From Cephalopachus bancanus (lineage: Eukaryota; Chordata; Mammalia; Primates; Tarsiidae), in the NCBI GenBank assembly GCA_027257055.1, contig JAPVLO010000039.1, positions 3,564,501-3,628,500 on the forward strand: a stretch of 64,000 nt of DNA, read 5' to 3'. Positions 45,318 to 56,171 of this stretch are shown piece after piece. The stretch's first letter is position 1. Each line of letters starts with the position of its first letter. Position numbers and translations under genes: made by a program. Below the pieces are notes generated by a model. It saw nothing but the letters and a program-made list of their open reading frames with translations, was not told the origin of the DNA and searched no databases.

Positions 45318-45639
45318 TCAACTGGTATTTTTTTTTTTTTTTTTTTTTTGACTTGGAGTCTCACTCTGTCGCCCAGACTGGAGTGCAGTGGCCGCTTCCG
45401 GCCACCGCAGCCTCGACCTGCTGGACTCCGGCGATCCTTCCGCCTCAGCCTTCCGAGTAGCTGGAATTACAGGCATGCGCTACCATGCCCGGCTGGTTTT
45501 TTTGATTTATTGTAGAGATGAGGTCTCGCTGCCCAGGCGGGTCTCGAACCCGCGGGCTCAGGCAATCCACTCACCTCAGCCTCCCAAAGGCGCAGGATTA
45601 CAGGCTGAGCCACTAAGCCCGGCTCAAGTGGTATTTTTT
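45318..45639 (-). mobile_element. Young lemur-type Alu, gapped subgroup
   Basis: TCAACTGGTATTTTTT (45318-45333) and TCAAGTGGTATTTTTT (45624-45639) flank an antisense dimer. The left arm reads GAGGTCTCGCTGCCCAGGCG (5-nt gap). CpG-rich segments GTCTCGAACCCGCGGGCTC and CCGCAGCCTCGACC are intact. Confidence 0.94.
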
Positions 45640-45689
45640 AAAAATGCCTAAAGGCATTCATTTTCTCACCTCCCAGGGAGAACTACTAT

Positions 45690-46050
45690 TAACATTTTGA
45701 GGTAGATTTTGTCAATTTTTACCCTACATATTAACAATATATTTAGATTAAATATGATCTTACTTCATGATTTTATCTTTGTTTTTATGGCTTTCATTGT
45801 GAAATGTTTCTTTGGCCACTACATATTCTTAAAGACCATTATTTTGAATGGCTATATACTGTTGATCATATGCATATTAGTTACATATATCATAAATTAC
45901 AAGTATCCTTACATCGGACATTTAAGGTGTTTTCAACTGTTTGTGATTATGCTTACTCCTGGAATCATTCCCTTTGTATATACCTGTCTGACCTTCACTT
46001 TATTTTTCTAAGGATTAACTAATGAGATTACTGGGAAATGGCAAAAACAT
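45690..46050. mobile_element. Ancient LINE-like fragment
   Basis: CATCGGACATTTAAGGTGTT, TTCAACTGTTTGTGATTATG, CTTACTCCTGGAATCATTCC and ACTAATGAGATTACTGGGAA resemble a common antisense LINE-derived repeat (ttggacatttaggttgtttccaattttt...). Orientation and family are not certain. The 100-codon frame here is AT-rich chance. Confidence 0.45.
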
Positions 46051-46059
46051 TCGTTTCAG

Positions 46060-46690
46060 AATGTTGGTTGCAGCTTTACTTGTATTGCCAATCAATTAAT
46101 GTCTACCTGTGTACTAACAGGAGAATGGCTAAATAAATCATGTCCCTACATAATATAAAATAACATGCAGTCATGGCTGGGCTGGGTGGCTCAGCCAGTA
46201 ATCCCAGCACGTTGGGAGGCCGAGGTTAGTGGATTGCCTGAGTCTGCAGGTTTGAGACCAGCCCAGCAAACTTAGTGAGACCTCGTCTCTACAATACACC
46301 AAAAATTAGCTAGGTGTGGTAGCACGCACCTGTGGTTCTGGCTACTTGGAAGGCTGAGGCAGAAGGATCACTGGAGCCCAGCAGGTCGACACTGAGGTGG
46401 ACGTGAGTGTGCCACTGCACTCCAGCCTGGGCAACAGAGTGAAACCTCAACTCAAAAACAAAAACAAAATTAAAAAAAAAATACAGTCATTTGAAATAGT
46501 AAGTTCAAATTGTATATCCCAACAAGAAAGTATATCGTAACATGTATCTACACACACAAAAAAAGCAAGTTAAAAATTATGTAGAGTCTAATCACAGTTT
46601 AAAACCCTGCATATGTGTGAATATATGTGCTGCATACATGAAATGGGTATGTGTGTGAATATGTGGGTACATCTGTATGTGTATAAGCAC
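46060..46690 (+). mobile_element. L1M 3' region split by an Alu
   Basis: Sense L1M text GCAGCTTTACTTGTATTGCC, GGAGAATGGCTAAATAAATC and ACATGCAGTCAT stops at 46174 and resumes at 46491 with TTGAAATAGTAAGTTC, AAAAAAGCAAGTTAAAAA and TATGTGTGAATATATG. The Alu at 46175-46480 interrupts it. Confidence 0.65.
46165..46490 (+). mobile_element. Lemur-type Alu inserted in L1M
   Basis: ATGCAGTCAT (46165-46174) and ATACAGTCAT (46481-46490) flank a sense dimer (46175-46480) with a CAAAAACAAAAAC tail. It keeps CAAACTTAGTGAGACCTC, the ungapped type, and has GTCGACACTGAGGTGG in the right arm, matching the older lemur copies at 41203 and 48279. Confidence 0.9.
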
Positions 46691-47399
46691 ATCTGTAGAA
46701 TGCCTTTTGCTGCAAGTCACAGAAAACCAAACCTGACCAACAGTAACCATAGCCATAAAAGTATTCATGATGCCTTAATCAAGAGTTCCAGAAGAAGGCA
46801 GCCCAGGGCTTTCTTAGCAGCTCCCTAATGCATGTAAGGACCTAGTTCCTTCCACCCTCCAGTTCCACACCATCTTTAGCCCGATGAATGTTTGTCCTGA
46901 GGATAATGCCCTCAAGAAGCTAGGATGGCCATGGTAGCTCTAAGCACTAATACCACACCCAAAGGCAAGAAGGTGACAGTCAGTACAGCAAAAGGTGGCT
47001 CCAAATGTGGCTTGCTCCTTTAAAACTGGAATAAAATCCTATCCATCTTCCCTGTAGACTTCTTCCTGATGTTTCATCAGCCAGAACTGAGTCTGTGGTT
47101 TCAAAAGAAGCTACAGTATTGGTGATCTGGATTTTCAAGGAGAATAATGAAGGAAGGGAAAATAAAAGGGACTAGAATGACTTTAGGGGTATACAATGGA
47201 CAAATGTTACTTAAAAAATTTTTTAAAAGTCAACATGAATATGCACCCAACTACTTCTCTGACTATCCTTGAATGCTAGTGTCTATACAATATTAGAAAA
47301 TTTTCCTTAGAAATTCATAAAATTTGCTAGGTTGCATTTTATGTACTAGATGCCAACTCTTTTTGTAATTTATCCAGAAAGAAAAGATAAGAAAGCATC
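46691..47399. other. Unassigned or very old repeat
   Basis: CCTTTTGCTGCAAGTCACAG then AAAACCAAACCTGACC resembles the start of a common old mammalian repeat, but the rest could not be followed. Confidence 0.3.
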
Positions 47400-48278
47400 T
47401 AACCTGTTTTAAAAATGAGTGGAGGATTTGACTAGGCATTTATTCAAAGAAGATACACAAGTAGCCAGTAAGCACATAAAGAGATGCTTCATGCCCTTCA
47501 GCCATTAGGGGAATGCAAACTAAAACCACAATGAGATATTACTTCACACCCACTATAGTGGTTATCATCAAAAAGACATATAACAAGTGTTGATGAGAAT
47601 GTGAAGAAAATGGAATCCCCAGACATCACTAGTGAGAATGCAAAATTTTGCAGTCATTTTGGAAAACAGTTTGGAATTGTTCAAAAGATTAAACATAAAG
47701 TTACCATATGACCTACACATTCTACTTCTAGGTATATACTCAAGAGACATGAAAACATAAGTGCACCGAAAAACTTGTACATCGATGTCATAGAAGCATT
47801 CATCATAATAGTCAAAAAGTAGAAATAATCCACATCTATCAACTGACAATGGAAAAATGCAACATGGTCTGGTCATATGGTGAAATGCTATTTGGCCACA
47901 AAAAAGGAATTATATTCTGATACATGCTACAACATGTATTGAAGATATCATGCTAAGTGAAAGAAGCCAGACAGAAAAGGCCACAGTATGATTCCATTTA
48001 TATAAAATATCCAGAATAAGCAAATCCATAGAGACGAAGTAGAATAGCAGTTGCCTAGAGCCAGGGGAGGGGTGTTGGGGGGGCTGGGTTGGGTGGGAGT
48101 GAGTACTAATGGTTATGCGGTTTCTTTCAGAAGTAACAAAAACATTCTAAATTTAGAATATACTTATGGTTGCCCAAGTCTGTGAATATATTAAAAATCA
48201 TTATACTTTTAATGGGTGAATTTAGTGACATATGCAAACCATATAGTATATGAATCTCAAAAAAAAGTTAGAAAAAAC
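47400..48278 (+). mobile_element. L1M ORF2 C-terminus and 3' UTR
   Basis: AGAGATGCTTCATGCCCTTC, CAAACTAAAACCACAATGAG, ATATTACTTCACACCCACTA, GGAATTGTTCAAAAGATTAA, CATATGACCTACACATTCTA, TGGTGAAATGCTATTTGGCC, TCATGCTAAGTGAAAGAAGC and TTGCCTAGAGCCAGGGGAGG give about 880 bases of an old L1 in order. Many stop codons remain in frame. Confidence 0.9.
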
Positions 48279-48580
48279 AGTACAAAGACTCAAGCCTGTA
48301 ATCCCAGCACTTAGGGAGGCCGAGGTGAAAGGACTGCCTGAGCCCAGGGGTTTGAGGCCAGTCTGGGCAAGTTGGTGACCCTCATCTCTACAGTATATCA
48401 AAAAATTAGCTGGGTATAGTGTTGCGCGCCTATAGTTCCAGCTACTTGGAAGGCTGAGGCAGAAGGACCTCCTGAACCCAGCGTGTTGACACTGGGGTGG
48501 CCATGAGCATGCCACTGTACTCCAGCCTGGGTGACAGAGTGAGACTCTGACTCAAAAAAAAAAAAAAAAAAGTACAAAGA
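48279..48580 (+). mobile_element. Alu lacking its first bases, in L1M end
   Basis: AGTACAAAGA at 48279-48288 and 48571-48580 flanks a sense Alu that begins at CTCAAGCCTGTAATCC, so about 15 bases of the 5' end were not copied or were lost. The tail is 18 A. The right arm GTTGACACTGGGGTGGCCAT matches the older lemur group. Confidence 0.92.
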
Positions 48581-48716
48581 GTTGTGTGTTTGGGCCTCTG
48601 GAGGTGTATAGTGCACAACCTGAACATGCTTAGAGGTCATCGCTCTTTGGGGTTGTCCTACGCAGTTTAGTTAATGAGCAAGTTGCCAATAATTTAAAAA
48701 GAAGAGATTTTACATT

Positions 48717-48870
48717 AAAAACCTAGATATCTACTTGGAAGGCTGAGGCGGAAGGATCGCCGGAGCCCAGCAGGTCGAGGCTGCGGTGGGCGGGAGCGGC
48801 CACTGCACTCCAGTCTGGGCGCCAGAGTGAGACTCCAACTCAAAAAAAAAATAAAAAAAAACCTAGATAT
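48717..48870 (+). mobile_element. 5'-truncated Alu right arm with perfect 14-bp duplication
   Basis: AAAAACCTAGATAT at 48717-48730 and 48857-48870 encloses only the last 126 bases of a lemur-type Alu (starts CTACTTGGAAGGCTGAGGCG; tail A9-T-A8). The perfect duplication shows it inserted in this truncated form. The body is nearly consensus with CpGs intact, so it is young. Confidence 0.95.
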
Positions 48871-49598
48871 ATGACATTTCTTGTAAAATCAGACAATCAG
48901 CCTTCATAACTACCTGTCAACAATCAGCTAGAGATGAGCAGCCTCTTCACCTGGAGTATTCACTGTCCAGTTTGCCTCAGACTCCATCACCCCCCTTTTG
49001 GATTCTAACTTAATAGTAAAAGTCAGTCACATTCTTGATTTTCTCATACAATGCATTGTTCTTCCTATGAAATTGTTAAGGACATGTGAAGTGTTTGATC
49101 TGGTCTGTTTCCCAGGGTCATACAGGGTGACTGTATAGATTACTCTTTTGAACTGGAATCCTATGTCTCCTTCATGCTCAACATTATTTGCTGAATGCAC
49201 CTTCCTGGGCACTTCATTGTTCCTACTAGACTAAGGATTTCCCTCTATCTATTGGTGACAGGGTCCTGTCATTCCTTACGAATTGCTTCTCCACTTCAAC
49301 ATGATGAGGACATATTCTGTGGATACAGATCAACTCAAGTGTCCTCAAAAAGTCTTATGTTCTCTGGATAGTTAACAAATAGTCAATCCAAGCTGTAACA
49401 TTGGGAGGAGGGAGGCCAGAATCTTCTGTGTACAAGAATAATCCTATATGCCAAAAAAAAACAAAAGCAGGGGGGTAGGGTGGAATATGTGATGCCATAA
49501 ATCACTAGGTAATGGGAAACAAACACCCTAAACATTTTTCCTAAATTTTCATCATCCACGGATTACTTTACCAATCTTGCCACAGCTTCAGTCCTTTT
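48871..49598. other. Unassigned non-coding DNA
   Basis: About 730 bases with no recognised repeat or gene. Confidence 0.4.
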
Positions 49599-49914
49599 AA
49601 AAATCTGACCTATGCCAGCCTCGGTGGCTCAGCCTGTAATCCCAGTACTTTGAGAGGCTGAGATGAGTGGATTGCCTGAGTTGTGGGTTTGAGACCTTCC
49701 TGAGCAACTTGGTGAGACCTCATCTCTACAATAAATCAAAAATTAGCCAGGCGTGGTAGCGTGCGCCTGTAGTTCTAGCTACTTGGAAGGCTGAGGCAGA
49801 AGGATCGCCAGAGCCCAGCAGGTCGAGGCTGCGGTGGCTGGGAGCGGCCACTGCACTCCAGTCTGGGTGACAGAGTGAGATTCCAACTCAAAAAAAAAAA
49901 AATCTGACATATGC
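49599..49914 (+). mobile_element. Lemur-type Alu with 17-bp duplication
   Basis: AAAAATCTGACCTATGC (49599-49615) and AAAAATCTGACATATGC (49898-49914) flank a sense dimer (49616-49897). It keeps GCAACTTGGTGAGACCTC (ungapped). The frame at 49779-50018 (minus) is Alu. Confidence 0.94.
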
Positions 49915-50164
49915 AAATGCCACCTGCCTTTTACTATCCAATTACTCTTCCTGTGCTCCATTGCTATTATTGAATGACATGCTTTTGTAAAATAAAGAAA
50001 AATAAAATAAAATCTCACTTCTTTTGTTATTTATGCCAAAAAATGAAATGTTAAAAAATAAATTAAAAGGGCACTCATATTACAAACATAATTTGAAAAG
50101 CAGGAATATCGCCATGAAGAGAAGGTAACTATAAAAACAAATGTAACTCAAACAAAATCACATA
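49915..50164. other. Unassigned AT-rich DNA
   Basis: Nothing recognised. Confidence 0.4.
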
Positions 50165-50300
50165 TCTCAAAAAAGTAGCTGGGTTTAGCTACTCAGGAGG
50201 CTGAGGCAGGAGGATCGCTTAAGCCCAGGAGGCAGAGTCTTCAGTAAGCTATGATAACACCACTGAACTTCAGCCTGGGTGGAGTCTGGTCTCTAAAAAA
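50165..50300 (+). mobile_element. Alu right-arm piece (FRAM-like or truncated)
   Basis: GTAGCTGGGTTTAGCTACTC, AGGAGGCTGAGGCAGGAGGA, TCGCTTAAGCCCAGGAGG and CTGAACTTCAGCCTGGGTGG form one old right arm ending in GTCTCTAAAAAAG. No clear duplication. Confidence 0.8.
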
Positions 50301-50883
50301 GTAATATTTTTGATAAAACCATATTTCTTGATTCTCGCTAGATCACACTGTCAGCCTGAGGATTACGCTCCCTTTAGTACAACGAAGACTGGCAAATTTC
50401 ATTAAAGATAAATAATCAGCAAGCTGGAAATATCCTCGCTAGGTGATCAGGAAGCTCTTAAGAAAAATGAAAGGTGGATCACTTTCATGCTCTGTGTTTC
50501 TACATTATTTTAGCCCTTTATCTTAGAGCCTGACCTCATTGCAGTAACCCCTCATTGCAGTAAACTTGCATCCTCATTGCAGTAAACTTACATCCATATC
50601 TAACAGCGCATTTTCGGGAATTCACAAGGATCAGCAGGGCAGGGAGAAAAGCGCATGGACTGGAATGGCCCCTCCTTTCCATCCTTAATCACATGCTCAC
50701 TAAACCTATGAGGAGTGAAGGCAATCAGCAACTCACCTGGGGAGGAGTGGGTGCAAAAAACTGAATTCACAGCATTTTAACATCCAGAGGAAATTTGCCA
50801 ACTAGAGAATAAACCCATAGATCTATCTCATCTTCCCCGTGGAGCCTCTGTTCACATCTGCACACATATGGGTGCAAACACAG

Positions 50884-50886
<3 letters not shown>
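50301..50886. other. Unassigned DNA with a three-copy minirepeat
   Basis: CTCATTGCAGTAA starts at 50535, 50551 and 50573; the last two copies share the longer CTCATTGCAGTAAACTT(G/A)CAT. Otherwise nothing recognised. Confidence 0.6.

Positions 50887-50938
<52 letters not shown>
50887..50938. repeat. (CA)n microsatellite
   Basis: Uninterrupted CA run of about 52 bases, probably length-variable. Confidence 0.98.
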
Positions 50939-50939
<1 letters not shown>

Positions 50940-50959
50940 TCTTACTTATGGAATTATGA

Positions 50960-51130
50960 GTGTCAGAAGCAGACACACACATTCCATCACTTAGTAGCAG
51001 AGTCTGTTTTCCCATATGTAAAATAGAAATAATTCTCATCAGGTAGGAAGATTATGATGAATATATATGCAACTTCCAGCTGGCTGTCTGGCACCCCACA
51101 AAAGAAAGCCTAATATCTGGTAACTATTAT
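50960..51130 (+). mobile_element. MIR-like
   Basis: AGAGTCTGTTTTCCCATATG, TAAAATAGAAATAATTCTCA, AGGAAGATTATGATGAATAT and GGCTGTCTGGCACCCCACAA follow the sense MIR 3' half. A second scrap (AAGTCACCCAGCACATAGAA, GGCATCCATCAAATGTTAGG) lies at 51340-51390. Confidence 0.6.
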
Positions 51131-51944
51131 TTTCTCAATTTTCCTAATTTGAAATATTAGCTAAAGAAGGAAAAGAAAGGGACTTGAAGAAAGGCATGCA
51201 AAATTGTGACCTCCTCAATCTTTCTAGCCTAGTATCTGAGGCATATGCTTAAACTCTCCAAATCTCCAATGTCGTGTACATGAAACAATCTGAAACTGTT
51301 AAATTTTATAATGAACAATTATATGATTAAACAATGGGATGGTTATGAAGTCACCCAGCACATAGAAGGCATCCATCAAATGTTAGGTAATATCTCTCTG
51401 CTATTAAACCAGTTCCAAATATAAAGATCCAGTTTTGTTAAGCAAATGCATTTTCTGATCTACTTTTCCAAATTATTTCTAAAGAATCCCTTGGTGTACA
51501 AGATACTAATCTGACTTTAAACAGTGAGCTTTGTTAGTTCATTTAAAATGTATCTCCTTTATTGAGAACTGTAGATCCTGCTTTCTGGGCAATTTTTAAA
51601 ATTAAATATAATAGTGCAAATTAAGGAAAGACCCTGAGCAGTGGAGGCAGCAGAACTTACCAGAGTTGCTGTGTTATCAGCTTAGACTGAGACTGAGACC
51701 ATTGCTGATTAAAAGCAGCTTCTACCATCTGACAAAAGTCACTGGGCCAGTCCCAGTGCATAAATGTTCTGCTCTCCCAGTTCCCCAGGAACTCAGACAG
51801 AAGTAGTCCCTGCTGTTCTTTACAGAAAGGCCTCTGTATCACATGTTGAACACATAGTTCCTTCAATTATGAATGTATTTATTGCATAACATATAGTGTG
51901 TCACCTCTTAGACAAATAAATCTGAGTATAATCATAGCATTTAA
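51131..51944. other. Unassigned non-coding DNA
   Basis: Apart from the MIR scrap at 51340-51390, nothing recognised. Confidence 0.4.
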
Positions 51945-52090
51945 CATTTCATATCAGCTATCCTACCTAGCTCACAATGATTCTTGCTCATATCTCAGAA
52001 ATGCAGAGAAAGTTATTTAGAGATGGAGCCAGCATTTGGACTCATGTCATTTGACCCCAGAAGTCTCTCATCTTAACCATGATACTAACG
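51945..52090 (-). mobile_element. MIR-like (antisense)
   Basis: TCCTACCTAGCTCACAATGA, AAATGCAGAGAAAGTTATTT, GGAGCCAGCATTTGGACTCA and CATCTTAACCATGATAC follow the antisense MIR order. Confidence 0.55.
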
Positions 52091-53479
52091 TAAATGTGCA
52101 AATGCATGGTCTATTTTGCCTCTGGTCATTCCTTAGAATTGTATGATTCTTGACATGTAAAATACCCCTCCATTATGGCAATGTTGTCCTTGTATTATGA
52201 AACAAAATATCCTCCCAAATTCTGAAACACCCATCCCAAGACCCTGTGGGAATAGCTAAGAGAAAGTTGAGGAAATGTACAATTGCAGCTACTACCCCCC
52301 CCTCCCATTTTCAAGAAAGATTTCTAGTATGCATGTAAATATCCTTTGAATGCAGAGATGAAGAGGCCTCCAGCTAGGCACAATAAAGCCAATTTAGCTT
52401 CTTAAGCTGAGAGCTGCTTTGTGAAATAATCCTGTAGAACTCTCCACTAAATGAGTTACAAACTAGTCGCATGGGGCTTTCATTGAATTTACTCCTGAAA
52501 GCTATAAAGGACAATTGTCTCTGAACCAGGTACATCAAATACAGGCCTGCTACTGTGTAAAAGCATGGAATTCTACACCACCTACACACACAAAGAAAAT
52601 TAGCTTTTGATTGAAAGGAAGCACTATTGAAAAACCCCCGGGGGGTGGGGGTGGGGAAGAAACAACAAAAATGAATGACACCTACAGGCAAATCCAATGG
52701 TGGAGGCCATTTGGCTAAAGACTTTCTTAGTCTGAAAGGGGAGAAAAGTACCATTTCTGAGGATCGTGAAAGATGATCGAACCAAGTCAAAGAAAATCAG
52801 TAGCTCTTGAAATTCTAAACAAGGAGAATTTAAATATGCCATGTGAACAAAAAATAAAAGTTCTCCATATTCCATTCTGAGTATTTAATGCAGAAAAAAA
52901 TTGTGATGCACATTCAACACTTTCATTTTTCTCTCAACTGTTCCAGTTGTCTTTTTTCTCTTTCCTTTTCATTCTGAAGATACTCTACCAAGACTCAGAG
53001 TACTTCTTTGTCTTTCTAACAGAAAAAGAAGTGTGACCGTAATCATGGTCAATACTGATGTTTTTCTTTGAGCCCATGATGTAGCTCCAGGTAGAGTTCT
53101 GACATTTTTGCCAAATACTACCAAAGTGTGTTTTCTTTTCTGGCAGTGATCTTCCAGTTGGTTTCCATGGTTCTGTGGAAGCAGGTACTGTCAATGTTCG
53201 GTTTTGTTTCTTTTTTAAAATATAAATGGAATGATAGAATTAGAAAAGCATCATGCTGTCGCTGTCATTGTAACAAACAATTCAGATAAAGATCTTTAAT
53301 GGTGAAGGGTTAATGGACAAGAGGATATGTAGGTAGTCTCAAAGTAAAGACCCATAGATTTCTTCCTAATTACAAGACTAGTTTACACAAGGGAGATCTC
53401 TCAGTTACTGAGTGTCCAACTTACTGCCATCCACAATGGGACAAACTACACAACAATGGCTTCAGATGAGATGCAGTGA
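52091..53479. other. Repeat-poor block, candidate conserved regulatory DNA
   Basis: 52360-52620 is repeat-free with AATAAAGCCAATTTAGC, AAATAATCCTG and a palindromic ACAATTGT (52511-52518), compatible with homeobox/SOX sites. A 138-codon minus-strand frame (52374-52790) covers the same DNA without a known domain. The rest is unassigned. Confidence 0.25.
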
Positions 53480-53990
53480 GATTACCAACCTTGCCTGGGC
53501 AGTACTCTTCACAAAATGATGAAGTTGAATCTAACTGTAGGGGAACAATCAAGAAAGTTCTGATTTTGAAATATTTTATAAGAAAATTGTCCAGGACCAT
53601 TTTTTAAAAATCAATATTACAGAAGATAAAAAAAAGATTGTAAAGGGGAACTTTTATAGATCAAAAGCTGTAAAAACAAGACAACCTAGGACAATGCATG
53701 TTTCCTAATTGTATCTTGATTAAAATAATAATAACTGCATTGTGATAATAAAATGAAATACCTTTGCTTTTAATAGATGTGTGTTGAATTGGAGCCTGCA
53801 GGTATGAGGTGTTCACGGTGATTGCAATTTTCAAATAATTCCATGGAATAGAGTAGAGTAGGGGGGGAGTAGAATGGGAAAGTAAATGTCACAAAATGTT
53901 AATAATGGGTGAATCTAGCCAAATGTTGTATGGGTCTTCACTGCACATTTTTTTAAATTTTTCTACAGACTTGCATTAGAAAAGGAGGTT
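53480..53990 (+). mobile_element. Old L1M 3' UTR copy
   Basis: AGATTACCAACCTTGCCTGG, TTTATAAGAAAATTGTCCAG, TAATGGGTGAATCTAGCCAA then ATGTTGTATGGGTCTTCACT match a diverged L1M 3' UTR; compare 33230-33905. Left boundary uncertain. Confidence 0.5.
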
Positions 53991-54117
53991 GAAGAGATGT
54001 CTTTCCTCAAAAAATTATCTATATACTTTTTTACATTAAAAATCTGTATTATAACAGATTTCTATTGTTTTTTATTTGTCAGTCATGGCTCTGGCTTCTT
54101 TTAGTATTAAGACTTCT

Positions 54118-54515
54118 TGAAGAAAACCAGGCACGGAAAGACAAATACTGTATTATTCCACTTGTATGTGGAATCCAAAAAAGTTGAACCCATGGAAGCA
54201 GAGAACAGAATGGTGGTTACAGGGTAAGAGAGATTGGGGCAGAGAGAGGAGCTGGGAAAATGTTGGTTAAAGAGCACAAAAGTTCAGATAAGAAGAATAA
54301 GTTCAAGAGTCCTATTGTACATCACAGTGACTATAGCTAATAATGTATTGCACACTAGAAAATTGCCAAGTTGGTAGGTTTTAAGTGTTCTCACACATAC
54401 AACAGTGTGTGAGGTAAAGCACATATTCATTAGCCCAATGTAACCATTCCACAATGATATGTATTTCAAAAAATCACATTTTACATGATAAATATATACA
54501 ATTTTTGTCAACTTT
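54118..54515 (+). mobile_element. L1MA-like 3' end
   Basis: TTCCACTTGTATGTGGAATC, AGAATGGTGGTTACAGGGTA, TAAGTTCAAGAGTCCTATTG, TACATCACAGTGACTATAGC, ACATATTCATTAGCCCAATG and TACATGATAAATATATACAA are the classic L1MA 3' UTR sequence, in order. The frame 54284-54511 is an artefact. Confidence 0.9.
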
Positions 54516-56114
54516 AAATAATTAATTGATTTTTCAAAAAATATTCATTAAAGAAAACCCTTCCCTTTCTCTTGTAATCAGTTCTTATGATGATGGTGGT
54601 GTTCATACAAAACTCAGTTTCATGGGATGGGTGAACAACTGAAGTCTGCATCACTGAATATAAGGTTCTCTCTTTATCACGAGGCCATGAGGCACATGAG
54701 CTGGGAGGCTGTAAGCTTACACCTGCTGGAAGCCATCTTGCCCCTTTCATGGAACATCCTGAGACTACAAGGAATACAGAGGAATAGGTAACATCAGAAG
54801 AGGTGTTCCTGGCAGCATCCTTTGAGCAACTTGATTCAGCCTTGTCCCAAATCAGCATCCCAATCACATGTCCCCATATTTCTTTTTTCTTAAGCCCATT
54901 TAATTTGGGTGTATGTCATTTGTCACTGAAAAGATCTTTGATTAATAGAAAGAATACAAGAAGGTCACAGTCACATGTGTGATACACAAAATTACTGCAC
55001 ATTGGAGAGAGACCACTACTGTGTTAATTTGTGCTGCTGGTTTAGCTCATTGTGTAGGTACCATAGGACACTGTGCTTCTTCTGCCATTGATGCATCATA
55101 GAGAATACTCTGAGATTGCAGTTAAAGGAGACTGCTGGCTCTCACATCTACCTATCTGAGTGAATTGGGATTTCCCAGATGCTGCGTAGTCTGAGCACAC
55201 ATACAGCTGCCTACAGCTGCCATCCAGACTCCCTGCTTCTCAACATCCAAATTAATCATAACAGACATTGTTTTTGACAATGGACTTATAAATAAATGTC
55301 ACACGTTTCAAGTTAAATACAAATGTTTACCATTAATTACAGTTAACATCTTTTTCATGTATTGCAGTGTATAATTTCACTTTTGGGGAAATATATAGTC
55401 CACTGTCTTAAAAGTTAAAAATAATCTGTTGCTTAAAGCTATCTGTAGACACTTTAACTAGATGAGAAATAATTGTATACAATCTCCACTAACATGATAC
55501 CCCTACAATACTCACACATATCTATTTGACAGAATTTCCTTAACATTCTCCATTTTAATACATAGACCCCCTACCAAAATTGTCTGAGCGTCAGAGGAAA
55601 AAAAGATCAAAATTAATTTTGTAGCAATGACCAGCAAGGGTACATCTGTTTCTGCTCCCTTTGAACTGCAGCAAACAGATGCATGATTATAGAAGCAAAG
55701 ATTTATCATTCTGGGCACTCACTATTGTTTACTGCATTATTCTTAAACAGAGTCTGTGTCTTTGATCTAACCAGTCCTCCAACACAAGCACCATCATGAG
55801 AGTGCAAGAGCCCTACGCACACCATCACTGGGAATTAAACAGATCTCAAAGTCACAGAAGCAAGGGTTTTCCAAATATGTCAAGATGAAAAATGGCACTT
55901 GAGACTTTCTTTTGAATGTGACATGGGGAAATCTATGACTCTATTCAAAAGGGACAGAGAATACAAGTCAGTCCTAGAATTAAAATTGAACATAGAGTCA
56001 AAGTAAAAGGCAAGACAGAGAAAATTTCCAAGTTTTTAAGACTGTGAAGGTAGCTCCCCACCCCACAAACGTGTTCCATTATGATGCTTAATGGCAGCCC
56101 TGCGAATATGCCTA

Positions 56115-56117
<3 letters not shown>
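54516..56117. other. Unassigned non-coding DNA
   Basis: 1.6 kb without a recognised repeat or supported gene. The 117-codon minus-strand frame 54514-54867 lacks a domain and splice context. Confidence 0.4.

Positions 56118-56169
<52 letters not shown>
56118..56169. repeat. (CA)26 microsatellite
   Basis: Pure CA run, similar in length to those at 7665 (GT) and 50887. Confidence 0.98.

Positions 56170-56171
<2 letters not shown>

Noticed and set aside
52374..52790. 138-codon minus-strand frame
   Set aside because: No known domain, no splice-like borders noticed, and overlapping frames occur on the same strand. Kept only as part of a repeat-poor block.
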